Source: Smallanthus sonchifolius (taxonomy: Eukaryota; Streptophyta; Magnoliopsida; Asterales; Asteraceae). Taken from it: a stretch of 64,000 nucleotides of DNA. A program made the translations under genes and the position numbers. This document shows, in pieces, positions 34,217-45,613 of the stretch. The stretch lies in assembly GCA_023525975.1 (NCBI GenBank), contig JAKNSE010000037.1, positions 4,942,501-5,006,500 on the forward strand. Direction: 5' to 3'. The notes below the pieces were generated by a model. The model was not told the DNA's origin, did not search any database, and saw nothing but the letters and a program-made list of their open reading frames with translations. Each line of letters opens with the position of its first letter. Positions within the stretch are counted from its first letter, which is position 1.

Positions 34217-37216
34217 GCATCAGCAAAAACCAGGCAAGCATAGCAATTAAAGAAACAAGCCAGAGACGTCTTGGAATCCAAGGAGCAGAATGTTAAAGAA
34301 CTACCCTTAAAGCCGGAGGATCCCGACGTCAAGGTGCTTATTGGAACCAGTATCCCCAAGGATATTGAGCAAAGCCTCATAAAATTATTAAAAAGCAGGA
34401 TTTCAACTTTTGTTTGGAAGCATGAAGACACGACAGGTATTTCTAAAGACGTTATTACACATAAATTAGGACTTGATAACAGTTTTAGGCCTATACACCT
34501 AAAAAGAAGGAAATTCGCTCCAGAAAGAAATACCGTCATCCAAGAAGAAGTCAAGAGATTGTTAAAAGCAGGAATGATAAGGGAAGTAAAATTCCTAAGG
34601 TGGCTAGCCAAAGTAGTGGTGGTCCAGAAGAAGAATGGGAAATGGAGAGTTTGTGTAGACTTCACAGACTTAAACAAAGCATGTCCGAAAGATCCCTTCC
34701 CTCTACCACATATAGACTCAATGGTGGATGCTACAGCTGGCCATGAAATGTTAACCTTCATGGATGCCTCGTCAGGATTTCAGCAGATCCAGATGGAACC
34801 CTCTGACCAGGAGGATACTGCCTTCATGACTCCGACAGGTATCTAGTGTTATATTGCTATGCCCTTTGATCTAAAAAACGCAGGTGCTACATACCAAAGG
34901 CTAGTAAACATGATGTTCAAAGACAAACTTGGGACACCATGGAAGTCTATATTGATGACATGGTGGTGAATTCAAAGAAAGCTGAAGATCATCCTAGGGA
35001 TCTTGAAGAAGCATTGGATATCCTAGACCATTATAACATGAAGCTTAACCCTTCCAAATGCCACTTTTGAGTGGGGGCAGGAAAGTTTCTAGGATATATG
35101 GTGACTAAAAGAGGGATAGAGGCGAGCCCTAAGCAGATCAAGGCAATAATCAACCTGAAATCCCCAGCCAATACCAAAGATGTACAAAGGCTAACTGGAA
35201 GAGTAGCAGCACTCAATAGATTTATCTCAAGATTCTCAGAGAGATGTAAAGAATTTTATGATATCCTAAAGAAAAACAAAAGATTTGAATGGGAAGAGAA
35301 GCATGCGCAAGCACTCCAAGCACTAAAGGAGTATTTGTCCACGGCTCCTCTATTAATGAAACCTGAAGATGGCGAGCCATTATCCTTATACTTAGCAGTA
35401 TCTGGACACTCTGTAAGTGCTGTCCTAGTTAAAGATCATGAAGGTCAGCAACATCCAGTATACTATGTAAGTAAAAGTCTACTTTCGGCAGAAACCAGGT
35501 ATTCTCATTTAGAAAAATTGATATTAGCTTTAATAATGGCATCCACTAAGCTTAGACATTATTTTGAAACTCATGCTATACATGTTAAGACTAATTATCC
35601 AATTAAGTGTGTTTTGAGAAAACCAGAAATGTCTAGAAGAATGGCTAAATGGTCAGTCAAACTCAGCGCATACGACCTCATATATGAGCCCAGAACAGCA
35701 ATAAAGTCTCAGGCACTAGCAGACTTTGTGGCTGATTTCAGTAATGATATCTAGCAAGAGGCAGATCTCGAAGTTCAACAACTAGAGGAATCTAAGGATA
35801 CATGGATTTTATTTACGCATGGTGCATCTAATATAAGAGGAACAGGTCTAGGAATCATACTAAAATCGCCACAAGGGGACATACTACCTCAGTCAATAAG
35901 TTTTGAATTCCATGCAACAAATAACGAGGCAGAATACGAGGTGCTGATAGCGGGATTACAACTTGCTCACAATATGAAGATCAAGTATCTTCAGGTATAT
36001 GTGGATTCATTATTAACCACTAACCATTTCAATGGCTCATATGCAGCAAAGGGCGAAAGGCTAATCAAATACCTCAATATAGTTAAACAATTATCTGTGA
36101 AGTTCGAATTATTCAATATAACACAGGTACCGAGAGAAGACAATGCTGAAGCGGATGCCTTAGAAAATCTCGCTTCGGCTCTCAAGATATCGGAAGGGAC
36201 CACGATACCAATTATATATATCCTGAGTCCAGCAATTGAAAAGAAAAATGAAGTATCCAATATGAAAGCTGAAGAAGCAGATACTCGGGATCTCAAGTCC
36301 AGTCAAAGATCCTGGATCCCACCTATTATAAAATATTTACAAGATGGAGAATTCCCGAAAGATGAAAAGAATCACAGGGCTTTTCGTATGAGAATATCTC
36401 GTTTTATAATATTACATGGTGTTTTGTACAGAAAATCTATTGCAGGTCCTTATTTGAAATGTTTAGAAGATCCTGAAGCACTTGAAGTCCTCAAAGATAT
36501 ACACGAAGGCGATTGTGGAAATCACACTGGGGGCAGAGCACTCTTCTCAAAGATCCTTAGGACAGGATACTATTGGCCAACCATGAGAAAAGATGCCATG
36601 GACTATTCCCAAAAGTGTGATGCATGCTAGAGACATAGAAACATCCTTCATCAGCCAGCGGAACCCTTGTACCCAGTTATTTCTTCTTGGCCATTTATGA
36701 AGTGGGGAATGGATATAGTTGGCAAGCTCCCAAAGGCACCAGGAGGAAAAGTATTTAAATTAGCACTGACAGACTACTTCTCCAAAATGGATCGAAGCTG
36801 AAGCATTTGTTCAAGTCAGAGAAAAGGAAGTCATATCCTTCATCAAGCGCAATATCCTAACGAGATTCGGGATCCCGGCAGAAATTATATGTGATAACGT
36901 ATCTCAATTCATTGGAAAAAGAACAACCAACTTCTGTGCTAGCTGGGGAATTAAGATGATAACTTCTACCCCTGTGCATCCTCAAGCCAATGGACAAACA
37001 GAATCCAGCAACAAGATCATCATCAATAACCTTAAGAAAAGATTGGGAAAAAAGAAAGGGAAATGGGCCGAAGAACTGCCGTTTGCACTATGGGCAGATA
37101 GAACAACTGCAAAAAAATGCGACAGGGCAAACCCCATTATCTTTGGTGTTTGGCACTGAAGCTATGATCCCCACAGAAATGGCAAACCCCATTTTTTTTT
37201 TGAATCCCAGATGCTA
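34217..37216 (+). pseudogene. Element 2 reverse transcriptase, two RNase H domains, integrase (truncated)
   Basis: Reverse transcriptase shows KNGKWRVCVDFTDLNKACP, FMDASSGFQQI, a stop at 34845 and, after a one-base loss near 34930, the catalytic YIDDMVV. The first RNase H follows (PLSLYLAVSGHSVSAVL). The second, archaeal-type RNase H at about 35800-36180 shows ILFTHGASN, NNEAEYE and REDNAEADALENLAS. The position usually held by Asp in TDGASN is His here, so this domain is probably inactive. Integrase has HEGDCGNHTGGRAL, the CDAC zinc pair, WGMDIVGKLP with the first core Asp, and VHPQANGQTESSNK with the glutamate. It ends abruptly at about 37216. Confidence 0.85.
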
Positions 37217-37339
37217 GTTGATGCGTACTTAGTAAATACGCACATAAAGGGTGTTCATGCGTATTTAGTAAATACGCAAAGCCAAGTGCTCATGCATATT
37301 TGAGAAGTTCGCAAAGCCAACCCATGCGTACATGCTAAG
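37217..37339 (-). mobile_element. Part of a small copia/TRIM-like element, U3 palindrome array (left piece)
   Basis: Contains GCGTACTTAGTAAATACGC-type palindromes, spaced about 36-40 bases. The same array resumes at 48128, on the other side of element 3. The five bases CTAAG at 37335-37339 are the target duplication of element 3. On the left it abuts truncated element 2 with no clean border. Confidence 0.6.
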
Positions 37340-39853
37340 TGTCACACCCCCAAAATCCACTAACGGAGTTTTACCGTTAGGAGAGTGACATACCAGGATC
37401 TCAGTCATTAGTTACGTCGAACGACTCTATATGAGTATAAGAAAAACACTAGTATTGCTCATAGTCACGATGCAACACTAGTAAATGAAAATACTGAGTA
37501 AATGCGTAATGCAAAAGCAAAAAGGTTTAACGAAAAGCATGCGCCAAAAACAATTGCGCCAAAACATACAATTCGAAAATAATTAAATAAATAGTTCCTG
37601 CGTTTGAAAAATAATGAAACTCCAATGCATGCATGCCCTATATCGTGCTCGTACCTTAACGACCTGAGAAAACATGCTAAAATGTGTCAACACTAGGTTG
37701 GTGAGTTCACAGGTTTCAAATGTAAGTAAAATACTAGATAAAACAATTTACAATTATATCAATAGGTAGCTAGCCTAATAACATGTTACTAAAGCGTTTC
37801 GACACCGAAGCTGACTGTTTGTGTTTGATCTGCCTCCTACCATGTCTATCATGAACAATGGTAAATTGTTAGGTCAATATTACACCCGTTCGACTTCCCG
37901 TCGTGTTAGCGCGACTAACGCGGGTGGGGCTTGTCAATGCCCAGTAGTACTACTCAAGATTACCTCGCTATTCCATATATTAAACGGTTCGATATGTAAG
38001 GACTTGCATGATATGTTTGCGCTTAGTACAACAAGTGATATAAAGGAAATGTAAGATCTAAATGTTTGCGCTCATGTTTTCTCCCCCAAGTTTAAACCAT
38101 AGAAAAAGGGGCCGTGAAACTCAACTTAGAATGCGTGCAGATGAAAGCTAATTAAACTGCTTGACTACTAACCGCCACCTATAAACATCGGTTTATAAGT
38201 GTGTGTTTGTGCAAGTTGATAGGAACCCTAAGTATCCGAACAATCCCATTGTTTTAAGTGTTTAGAAAATATTTAATAGTTTGACCAAGTTTGACCCGAC
38301 GACCCGTTGGTGACCCGTTTAGTGATTTAATGTGTGGTTTGAATCCTAACACACATAGCATACAAGTAATTCAAGTTTCTTGCTACACATGTCACAACTA
38401 ACTTAGCATGGCAAGTTATGTCTACATATTGCACGTTCAACAAAGTTCCTACTTTTAACAATATATGAACACAAGTTTGGTTTCAATAGATTACATCATC
38501 TATAACACGTTTGCATAATCATGACATGTTTATCTACACATACTAACGCATGAAAGATCATCACAACATACACCTTAGGTCTAGACATCAAGTTTCAAAT
38601 TCTAAAAGTTTCTACTTTTAGTAACTTATGATCTATGCATACGATTTGTACAAAACAACACTTTAACAAACTTTAATACATTCATAATAACATGCTAGCA
38701 TCATACAATAACATCATGCACGTAAAAGTAATTCACATTCAACAATCATCTTTCAACAAAGTTTCCTCTTTAGGAAAGTCTACCATTTCTAGCTTTGTTA
38801 ACAAGATTCAACGCATCCATTCAATTGTAAACTACCTAACTAGCATAATTACAATCATAACAATCATCATTCACCTTTAGCATGCAATCCTACAACATCA
38901 CATAATCAAAAAGTCTCTACTTTAGCCAAGTTACAAACCATATGAAACTAGGGTTTTCTAAATATCAATATACTCATCAAATAGTTGCAATAACATCAAT
39001 CAAATAATCAATTCATCAACATTATTTCAAAAACTCATGTTTGGATGAACTAGGGTTTCAATCATAATTATTAAAATGAAAAAGTGACGGAATTTGATGA
39101 AACAACTTACGTATTAGTGTTAGAAACGCCTAGACTAGCTCGAATCCACTTCCAATTCCAAGTTTGAAGATCAAATGAGGTGTGTTTGGGTTGCTTTTTG
39201 GTCTCGGCTCCAAGGGGGTGGGGGTTGGGAGATCGCGACGGCCAAAGGGAAAAATGGGTTTAGGGTTTTTAATTTTTTAAATTTCCTTATACATATTTGC
39301 ATGCATGGGTTTTAAATGAATAATGGGCTTTCTAAGGGTCCATGGGCTAATTTAATACAATTAACACTAATAATAATTAAATCCCTTAACTATTATTTTT
39401 ATAAAAACTCTAACTTCTATAAAAATAATTAACACAATCAGTATTTGATAAACATGCGCGATATCAAGAAAAATCACATAATTCACGTAAAGTCACATAA
39501 CACGTAAAGTCACATAATTTATATTAATTATAAATTATTAATTGTTCTAAATATTATTCTTGATTAATCACCAACGTTCCGGGTTAGACTCAAGTGTGAT
39601 CCGGTAATTCTACGAATTACCGCTGTGTGTGTATTAATTGACACATTTAGATAACCTAATTAAATGCAATGCACGTGTGACTAACTGAGATAACTGAGTT
39701 TGCATGAACAATGTTTGAGCTAACGATGTTTGTGTTAATGGAGTTAACCTGAATTTGCCGGATGTCACATCATCCCCTTGTTGAAAGAATTTTCGTCCCG
39801 AAAATTAAACGAAGTCGTTTCATGTCTGAAACAAAAAGTTTGGGTTTGTCACA
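37340..39853 (-). repeat. 3' LTR of element 3
   Basis: 2514 bp, TG...CA, nearly identical to 45614-48127. Short frames inside (such as at 37821-38054, present in both LTRs) are chance, with no start context or domain. Confidence 0.95.
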
Positions 39854-39868
39854 TCATCCCCTTGTTAA
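39854..39868 (-). other. Polypurine tract of element 3
   Basis: The minus strand reads AACAAGGGGATGA directly before the TG of the 3' LTR. The same motif recurs at the matching place in element 4. Confidence 0.75.
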
Positions 39869-39888
39869 AATAAATTTCGTCTCGAAAT

Positions 39889-42800
39889 TTAGTTAGTACC
39901 TTCTGTGTTTGCCGTTGACTGTTTGAAAAGGTGAGGATACTTTTTCATCATCTGATCCTCGCGTTCCCACGTGAACTCCGGTCCACGCTTCGAGTTCCAA
40001 CGAACTCTGACAATAGGTATCTTACTGCGCTTGAGAGTTTTGACCTCTCGGTCCATGATTTCGACTGGTTACTCAATAAAACGTAGATGTTCATCGATTT
40101 CCAACTCCTCGAGTGGAACTACAAGTGTCTCATCTGATAGGCATTTCTTTAGGTTTGAGACATGAAAGACATTGTGTACTCCATTGAGTGTATCCGGTAG
40201 GTTCAGTTGATATGCTACTGGACCAATCCTTTTCACTATCTCGAATGGTCCAACGTAACGCGGGTTTAACTTTCCTCGTTTTCCAAAACGAATCACACCT
40301 TTCCACGGTGAGACCTTTAATAAAACTTTGTCGCCCACTTGGAATTCTAGCGGTTTTCTGCGCTTGTCTGCATAACTCTTTTGACGGTCACGAGCTGCCG
40401 CCATACGGTTTCGGATTTACACGATTTTCTCTGAGGTTTCGTGCACAAGTTCAGGACCCGTAGGCTGGCTATCTCCAACTTCAGCCCAGCAAATTGGTGA
40501 TTGGCATTTCCGTCCGTACAAAGCCTCGAACGGTGCTGCTTTGATACTAGTATGATAGCTGTTATTGTAGGAGAACTCCACTAAAGGCAGATGAGTCTCC
40601 CAACTGTTACCGAAATCGATCACACAAGCTCGTAGCATGTCTTCTAGGGTTTGTATGGTACGTTCACTCTGGCCATCTGTTTGAGGATGGTACGCTGTGC
40701 TCATATCCAGGCGCGTGCCTAGAGCTTTTTGTAATGATTTCCAGAAACGTGAGGTGAATCGGGCGTCTCTATCGGAAATGATGGAGATTGGCACTCCGTG
40801 TCGGGATACTACTTCTTTAAGATAGAGGCGAGTTAACTTTTCCATTTTGTCGGTCTCTTTGATAGCAAGGAAATGAGAGAATTTGGTTAGGCGATCCACT
40901 ATCACCCAGATTGTGTCACATCCGGAAGGGGTTCGGTGTAATTTGGTGATGAAATCCATGGAAATCTGCTCCCATTTCCACATCGGGATTTCCGGTTGTT
41001 GAAGTAATCCGGATGGCTTTTGGTACTCCACGTTGACCTTTGAACAAGTCAGACACTTGCTCACATAGGTGGCTATGTCGGATTTCATGTTCGGACACCA
41101 ATACAAAACTTTGAGATCGTGATACATCTTGTCAGATCCCGGATGGATAGAGTATCGGGATTTGTGAGCTTCATACATGACTAGCTCTCTTAGATTTCCG
41201 AACACTGGAATCCAAATTCGTTCCGCGAAGTAGCGAATACCATCTGATTTAACCTCAAGTTATTTCTCCATACCACGTGTGGATTCCAACGATAAGTTCT
41301 CCTCTTTTAAGGCTTCAAGTTGGGCATTACGGATCTGTTCGGGTAGTCCTGTATGAATAGTGAGTTGTAACGCTCTAACTCGTCGGGGTTTGGTTTCTTT
41401 TCTGCTTAGGGCATCGGCCACTACATTAGCCTTGCCCGGATGGTACTTGATTGCACAATCATAGTCGTTTAAGAGCTCGATCCAACGACGTTGTCGCATA
41501 TTCAACTCCTTCTGCTAAAAAATATGCTGAAGACTCTTGTGATCGGTGTAAATGGTGCACTTGGTACCGTACAAGTAATGTCTCCATATCTTTAGTGCAA
41601 ACACCACGGCTCCCAACTCCAAATCATGAGTCGTGTAGTTCTTTTCATGGATTTTTAATTGTCGAGAAGCGTATGCGATAACCTTGTCGCGTTGCATCAA
41701 CACACACCCGAGACCTTGGATGGAGGCATCGCAATACACCACGAAGTCATCCGTTCCCTCTGGTAGAGATAGTATGGGTGCGCTACATAGTTTCTGTTTC
41801 AGTCGCTGAAATGCTGATTCTTGAGTCTCGCTCCAATTATAGGGTTTATCTTTTTGGGTTAAGGCGGTGAGAGGCTGGGCAATCTTTGAGAAACCATCGA
41901 TAAAGCGACGGTAGTATCCAGCCAATCCTAGAAATTGTCGAACTTCGGTCGGAGTTGTTTGGGGCTGCCCAATTTTTGATGGCTTCTATTTTGGCTGAAT
42001 CGACATGTATTACTTTCTCATTGATCACATGTCCTAAAAATTGAACCTCGCGAATCCAAAAATCGTATTTGGAAAACTTTGTGTACAGCTGCTCCTGCTT
42101 CAGTAGTTCAAGGATCAAACGCAGATGCTCCTCATGCTCTTCCTGACTCTTAGAGTATATGAGGATATCGTCAATGAAAACAATGACGAACTGGTCAAGG
42201 TAAGGTTTACACACACGGTTCATGAGGTCCATGAACACCGCGGGTGCGTTGGTTAATCCAAATGGCATGACCAAAAACTCGAAATGGCCGTACCGGGTTC
42301 TGAATGCAGTCTTGGATATATCTTCATCTCGAACTCTCAGCTGATGATAACCAGACCTTAAATCGATTTTCGAGTAGAAACTTGACCCTTGAAGTTGGTC
42401 GAATAGATCGTCAATGCGGGGTAGTGGGTAGCGGTTCTTGACTGTTACCTTGTTTAACTCTCGGTAATCAATGCACATGCGGAAAGTCCCATCTTTCTTT
42501 TTGACAAATAGGACTGGGGCTCCCCATGGCGATGAGCTAGGTCGGATGAAACCTTTATCTAACAACTCTTGGAGTTGTGTGGATAGCTCCTGCAACTCAC
42601 TTGGTGCAAGTCTATATGGTGCCCGAGCAATAGGCGCTGCTCCGGGTGTTAGGTCAATCTGGAATTCGACTTGACGATGTGGTGGAAGACCAGGTAGGTC
42701 TTCAGGAAATACTTCTGGGAATTCGCGAACGATAGGGATATCTTCTAACTTTTCCTCCTCGGTAGACTTGTCAGCAACAAGGGCTAGTATTGCGGTATGA

Positions 42801-43418
42801 CCCTTACGCAGACACTTCTGCGCCTTCATGAAAGATATGATGCCCACGACTGCACCACTTCTTTCGGCCTGAACGGATAGGATCTCTCCACTAGGAAGGG
42901 GTATACGAACGATCTTCTCACTACAGATGATCTCAGCTTGGTTTTTAGACAACCAATCCATGCCCACAATTATGTCAAAACTGCCGAGTGTAACTGGCAT
43001 GAGATCGATGTCGAGTTTGTGACCATATAGTTCTAACTTACATCCCTTGAGGATGTGGGTTGCCTCGATTACCTTACCGTCTGCTATTTCTACGGTATAA
43101 TGATGTTCTAGTAAAGTTGGGTTTGTTTCTAACCGACAACTAAAGTTCCTAGATATAAAACTTCTATCGGCGCCAGTATAAAAAAGTACAGAAGCAAAAT
43201 GATCGTTTAAAAGAAACATACCGTTAACAACATTCCGATCATTCCTAGCTTCCCCCGAGCCAATCACGAATGCTCGACCTTTAGCACCATTGTTGTTATT
43301 ATTGTCGTTACCGCCCTGGTTGTTGTTACCATTTCCATTCCCGTTTCCATTCCCATTCCTATTACCATTTCTCTTCAGCTGCGGACAGTTTTTCCTAAAA
43401 TGCCCTTCTTTCCCGCAC
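39889..43418 (-). pseudogene. Element 3 pol: protease, reverse transcriptase, RNase H, integrase, chromodomain
   Basis: The minus strand continues from the second gag knuckle (FECGKEGHFRKNC) into protease, where the active site reads FYTGADRSF: Tyr stands at the catalytic Asp. Reverse transcriptase is complete in the 473-residue frame 41846-43267 (RMCIDYRELNKVT, FIDDILIYS). A frameshift near 41900 leads to RNase H (YCDASIQGLG). Stops lie at 41515, 41260 and 40417. Integrase has HPGSDKMYHDL, CLTCSKV, core MDFITK, ISDRDARF and GQSERT. One more stop at 40069 precedes the chromodomain (VRWNSKRGPEFTWE, KKYPHLF), which ends at 39889. The stops at 41260 and 40417 are TAA where relatives carry glutamine, as C-to-T change would give. 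Confidence 0.9.
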
Positions 43419-44569
43419 TCAAAACAGCCTTTGGGTGCTTCCAGGTGGCGTCTGTTTGTTCTGCAGATCTACCCTACAATATTTGGCCAAATGACCCATC
43501 TTTCCACACCGGTGACAACGGTATCGGTCACATGCTCCGTGATGGTGGAAATTACATTTGTTGCATTTCGGGTACTTACCAACATACGAACCTTGATTTT
43601 GTTGAGAGGAGGTAGACTGATTAGAGTTCTTTGAAGGTTCAAGCTTACGATGTTGCTGCTGTTGCTGTTGAGGAGGTGGGTTTGACTGGAAAGTTTTGGA
43701 GAATGAACTGTCAAACTTCCTTTTGTTGTCAGCTGTCTTTGATAATGCACCTCTAGGGGGTAGGGTGCCCTGAGCGACTGCCTGGTCGGTTAACCTGTGA
43801 GCCAACCTGATAGTTTTCTGGATTGTAGTAGGATTAGAAGATGTCACCATGCTCTGAATTTGGGGAACTAGCCCATCAATGAATTTCTCGATCCTCTTAT
43901 AGGGAGGTGTTACCATTTGCGGGCATAAGTTCGCCAGCTCATGCGAACGAGTAGTGTAGGCTTCAATCTCAGATCCTTCCATCTTGAGGTTCCAGAATTC
44001 GCCCTCAAGTTTCTGCACTTCATCGCGGGGACAATACTCCTCCCGCAGCATAGTTTTAAATTCGTCCCATGGCAATGCATTTGCCATTTCAAGAGTTAGC
44101 ATTTGCACCTGGGAGTTCCACCAAGTAAGGGCCGGACCCTCAAGTGTGCCAGATGCATACTTCACCTGATTGTTCGGCGGGCAATTGCACATTGCAAAGG
44201 CGGATTCAGATTTCTCCATCCAACGGAGTAAGCCAACAGCCCCTTCGGCTCCACTGAACGAGTGGGGCTTGCAATCTATATAAGCTTTAAAAGTACATGC
44301 CTGCTGGTTGTTGTTCTGGCCTGGATTGTAAACAAGAATGCGTTTTAGAATTTCTAGGTTCGACTTTGAGTTTTAGAATGAATGATGACTCACTAGGGTC
44401 AATAATTTATTGATTTACCTCTGGCATTAGCAGCGGCTTGGCTAGCTGCTACAGCTTCAGCCACACGCTCGTTTATGAGTGCCGTGAGCTCGGCTGCAGT
44501 CATGTTGACATTTCCGCGACCGCCATGTCCACCGGCGCGTCCACCACGTCCGTTTCCACGTCTAGACAT
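43419..44569 (-). pseudogene. Element 3 gag with an internal intron
   Basis: The ATG at 44569 gives MSRRGNGRGGRAGG, then AAELTALINERVAEAVAAS. At 44418 a GTAAAT donor opens a 98-base stretch (44321-44418) ending TTTACAATCCAG. Removing it keeps the frame (phase 1) and joins the N-terminus to CTFKAYIDCKPHSFSG, which would otherwise be cut by stops. The core follows (ALTWWNSQVQ, EEYCPRDEVQKLEGEFWNL), then a Gln-rich linker and the knuckle CHRCGKMGHLAKYC. A frameshift near 43430 parts this from the second knuckle. Gag packages the element RNA. Confidence 0.85.
44321..44418 (-). other. Predicted intron in gag of element 3
   Basis: Donor GTAAAT, acceptor TTTACAATCCAG, 98 bases, AT-rich, with in-frame stops. 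Excision restores a continuous gag frame exactly (AGA G / GC CAG). Not seen in gag of element 1. Predicted from sequence only. Confidence 0.6.
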
Positions 44570-44824
44570 TATCTTTACATTCACAACATACGATAATGAG
44601 AAAAATATATCGCATTTTATCATCATACAAGTACAAGTAAACAAAAGAAATTTAAACCACAACATCTAACATTTCATTAATAATAATCCTTGATAAAATA
44701 AATTGTAAAGGCTACAATGTAAATTCAATCAAACATCAAAATCCAGAAACATCTGTCGGATGGGAACAACCCTGCCCATCTAGGTTCAAAAGACACGACA
44801 GAAATAAGTAATGCAGATAAGAGA

Positions 44825-45489
44825 TCAAATGCCACTGCTAGCTGATGTAACATCAGATGCTGTATCCTCGTCCTCGGCCGGATCTCCTGCGGGTGCATCA
44901 TCTGGTGCAACTCCAACTGCTTCAGCAGCTGCAAGTCGTGCCTCCACTTGCTCAATCCTGGTGTGGAGTATATCTAGGTTCCACTCTGCAGTGTTCAGTC
45001 GGTCTTCCATATCCACGCATGCGTTTGCCAAATTCTTATGAGCTTTATCAGTGGCTGCTAAATCTGAAGTCAGTTTGGCGATCTTCTCGTTCATCAGAAT
45101 CTCTTGCTCTAGCATGCCAGTAATCTCTCCCACTGCGTCCCTCATTTTCTGGATCTCCCGGTCCATCCTAGCTACAAAGGCAGCTAACACCTGCTCAAAG
45201 GGGTACTGTAATGGTGGCAAAGCTCGCACAGAAGATGAAGAAGAAGAAGAAGCAATGTCAGTAGAGAGTGGAGGTGGGACTTCCTCCTCGCGGATCCAGC
45301 TCCTGATCCTATCGGGATACCAATCCCAGTCCTGCGTGTTGCCTCTGACACGCACATGAAAGGCTCATCATACCCCACAGTGGTGTTGATCGGGTTGAGC
45401 CGACGTCTCCTGGGCTCTGGCAAAGGTACGGTAGGAACATCATGCTCCTGAACGACTGGTGATGCAGGTGAATTGGGTGGGGTTGACAT
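44825..45489 (-). pseudogene. Element 3 accessory ORF between primer site and gag, coiled-coil protein
   Basis: The ATG at 45489 (MSTPPNSPASPVVQEH) lies 109 bases inside the primer site. One frameshift near 45360 connects it to a frame ending at 44825, about 220 residues in all. After a Pro-rich start comes a tryptophan-rich patch (TQDWDWYP, RSWIREEE). A long heptad-like helix follows (FVARMDREIQKM ... LNTAEWNLDILHTRIEQVEARLAAAE), then an acidic tail. No known domain recognised. Elements 1 and 4 carry unrelated-looking or weakly related ORFs at the same place. Function unknown. Confidence 0.6.
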
Positions 45490-45597
45490 TTCCTGTAACG
45501 GGATGAGTGAGTGTCATGTATGAGTGTAAGTGTTGCGTAACTAATGCATGTGCGTGGTTATAGTCTAGTATGCATTTTCTAGTTCTCTATAACCAAT

Positions 45598-45610
45598 GGC
45601 TCTGATACCA
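45598..45610 (-). other. Primer-binding site of element 3
   Basis: The minus strand reads TGGTATCAGAGCC, a perfect match to the complement of initiator tRNA-Met, three bases inside the 5' LTR. Confidence 0.93.
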
Positions 45611-45613
45611 ATC

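Larger units (their letters stand above)
31343..37216 (+). mobile_element. Element 2: Tat-lineage Ty3/gypsy retrotransposon, 3' truncated
   Basis: Order on the plus strand: LTR (31343-31928), primer-binding-site-like sequence, gag, protease with DGGSS, reverse transcriptase, RNase H, a second archaeal-type RNase H, integrase. The second RNase H is a hallmark of the Tat/Retand/Ogre group. The element stops in the integrase at about 37216 and has no 3' LTR in the window. Several stops and frameshifts are present. A close relative starts at 61614. Confidence 0.85.

Noticed and set aside
37821..38054. 77-codon frame present in both LTRs of element 3 (also 46095-46328)
   Set aside because: Identical because the LTRs are recent twins; no domain and no counterpart in the LTR of element 4.
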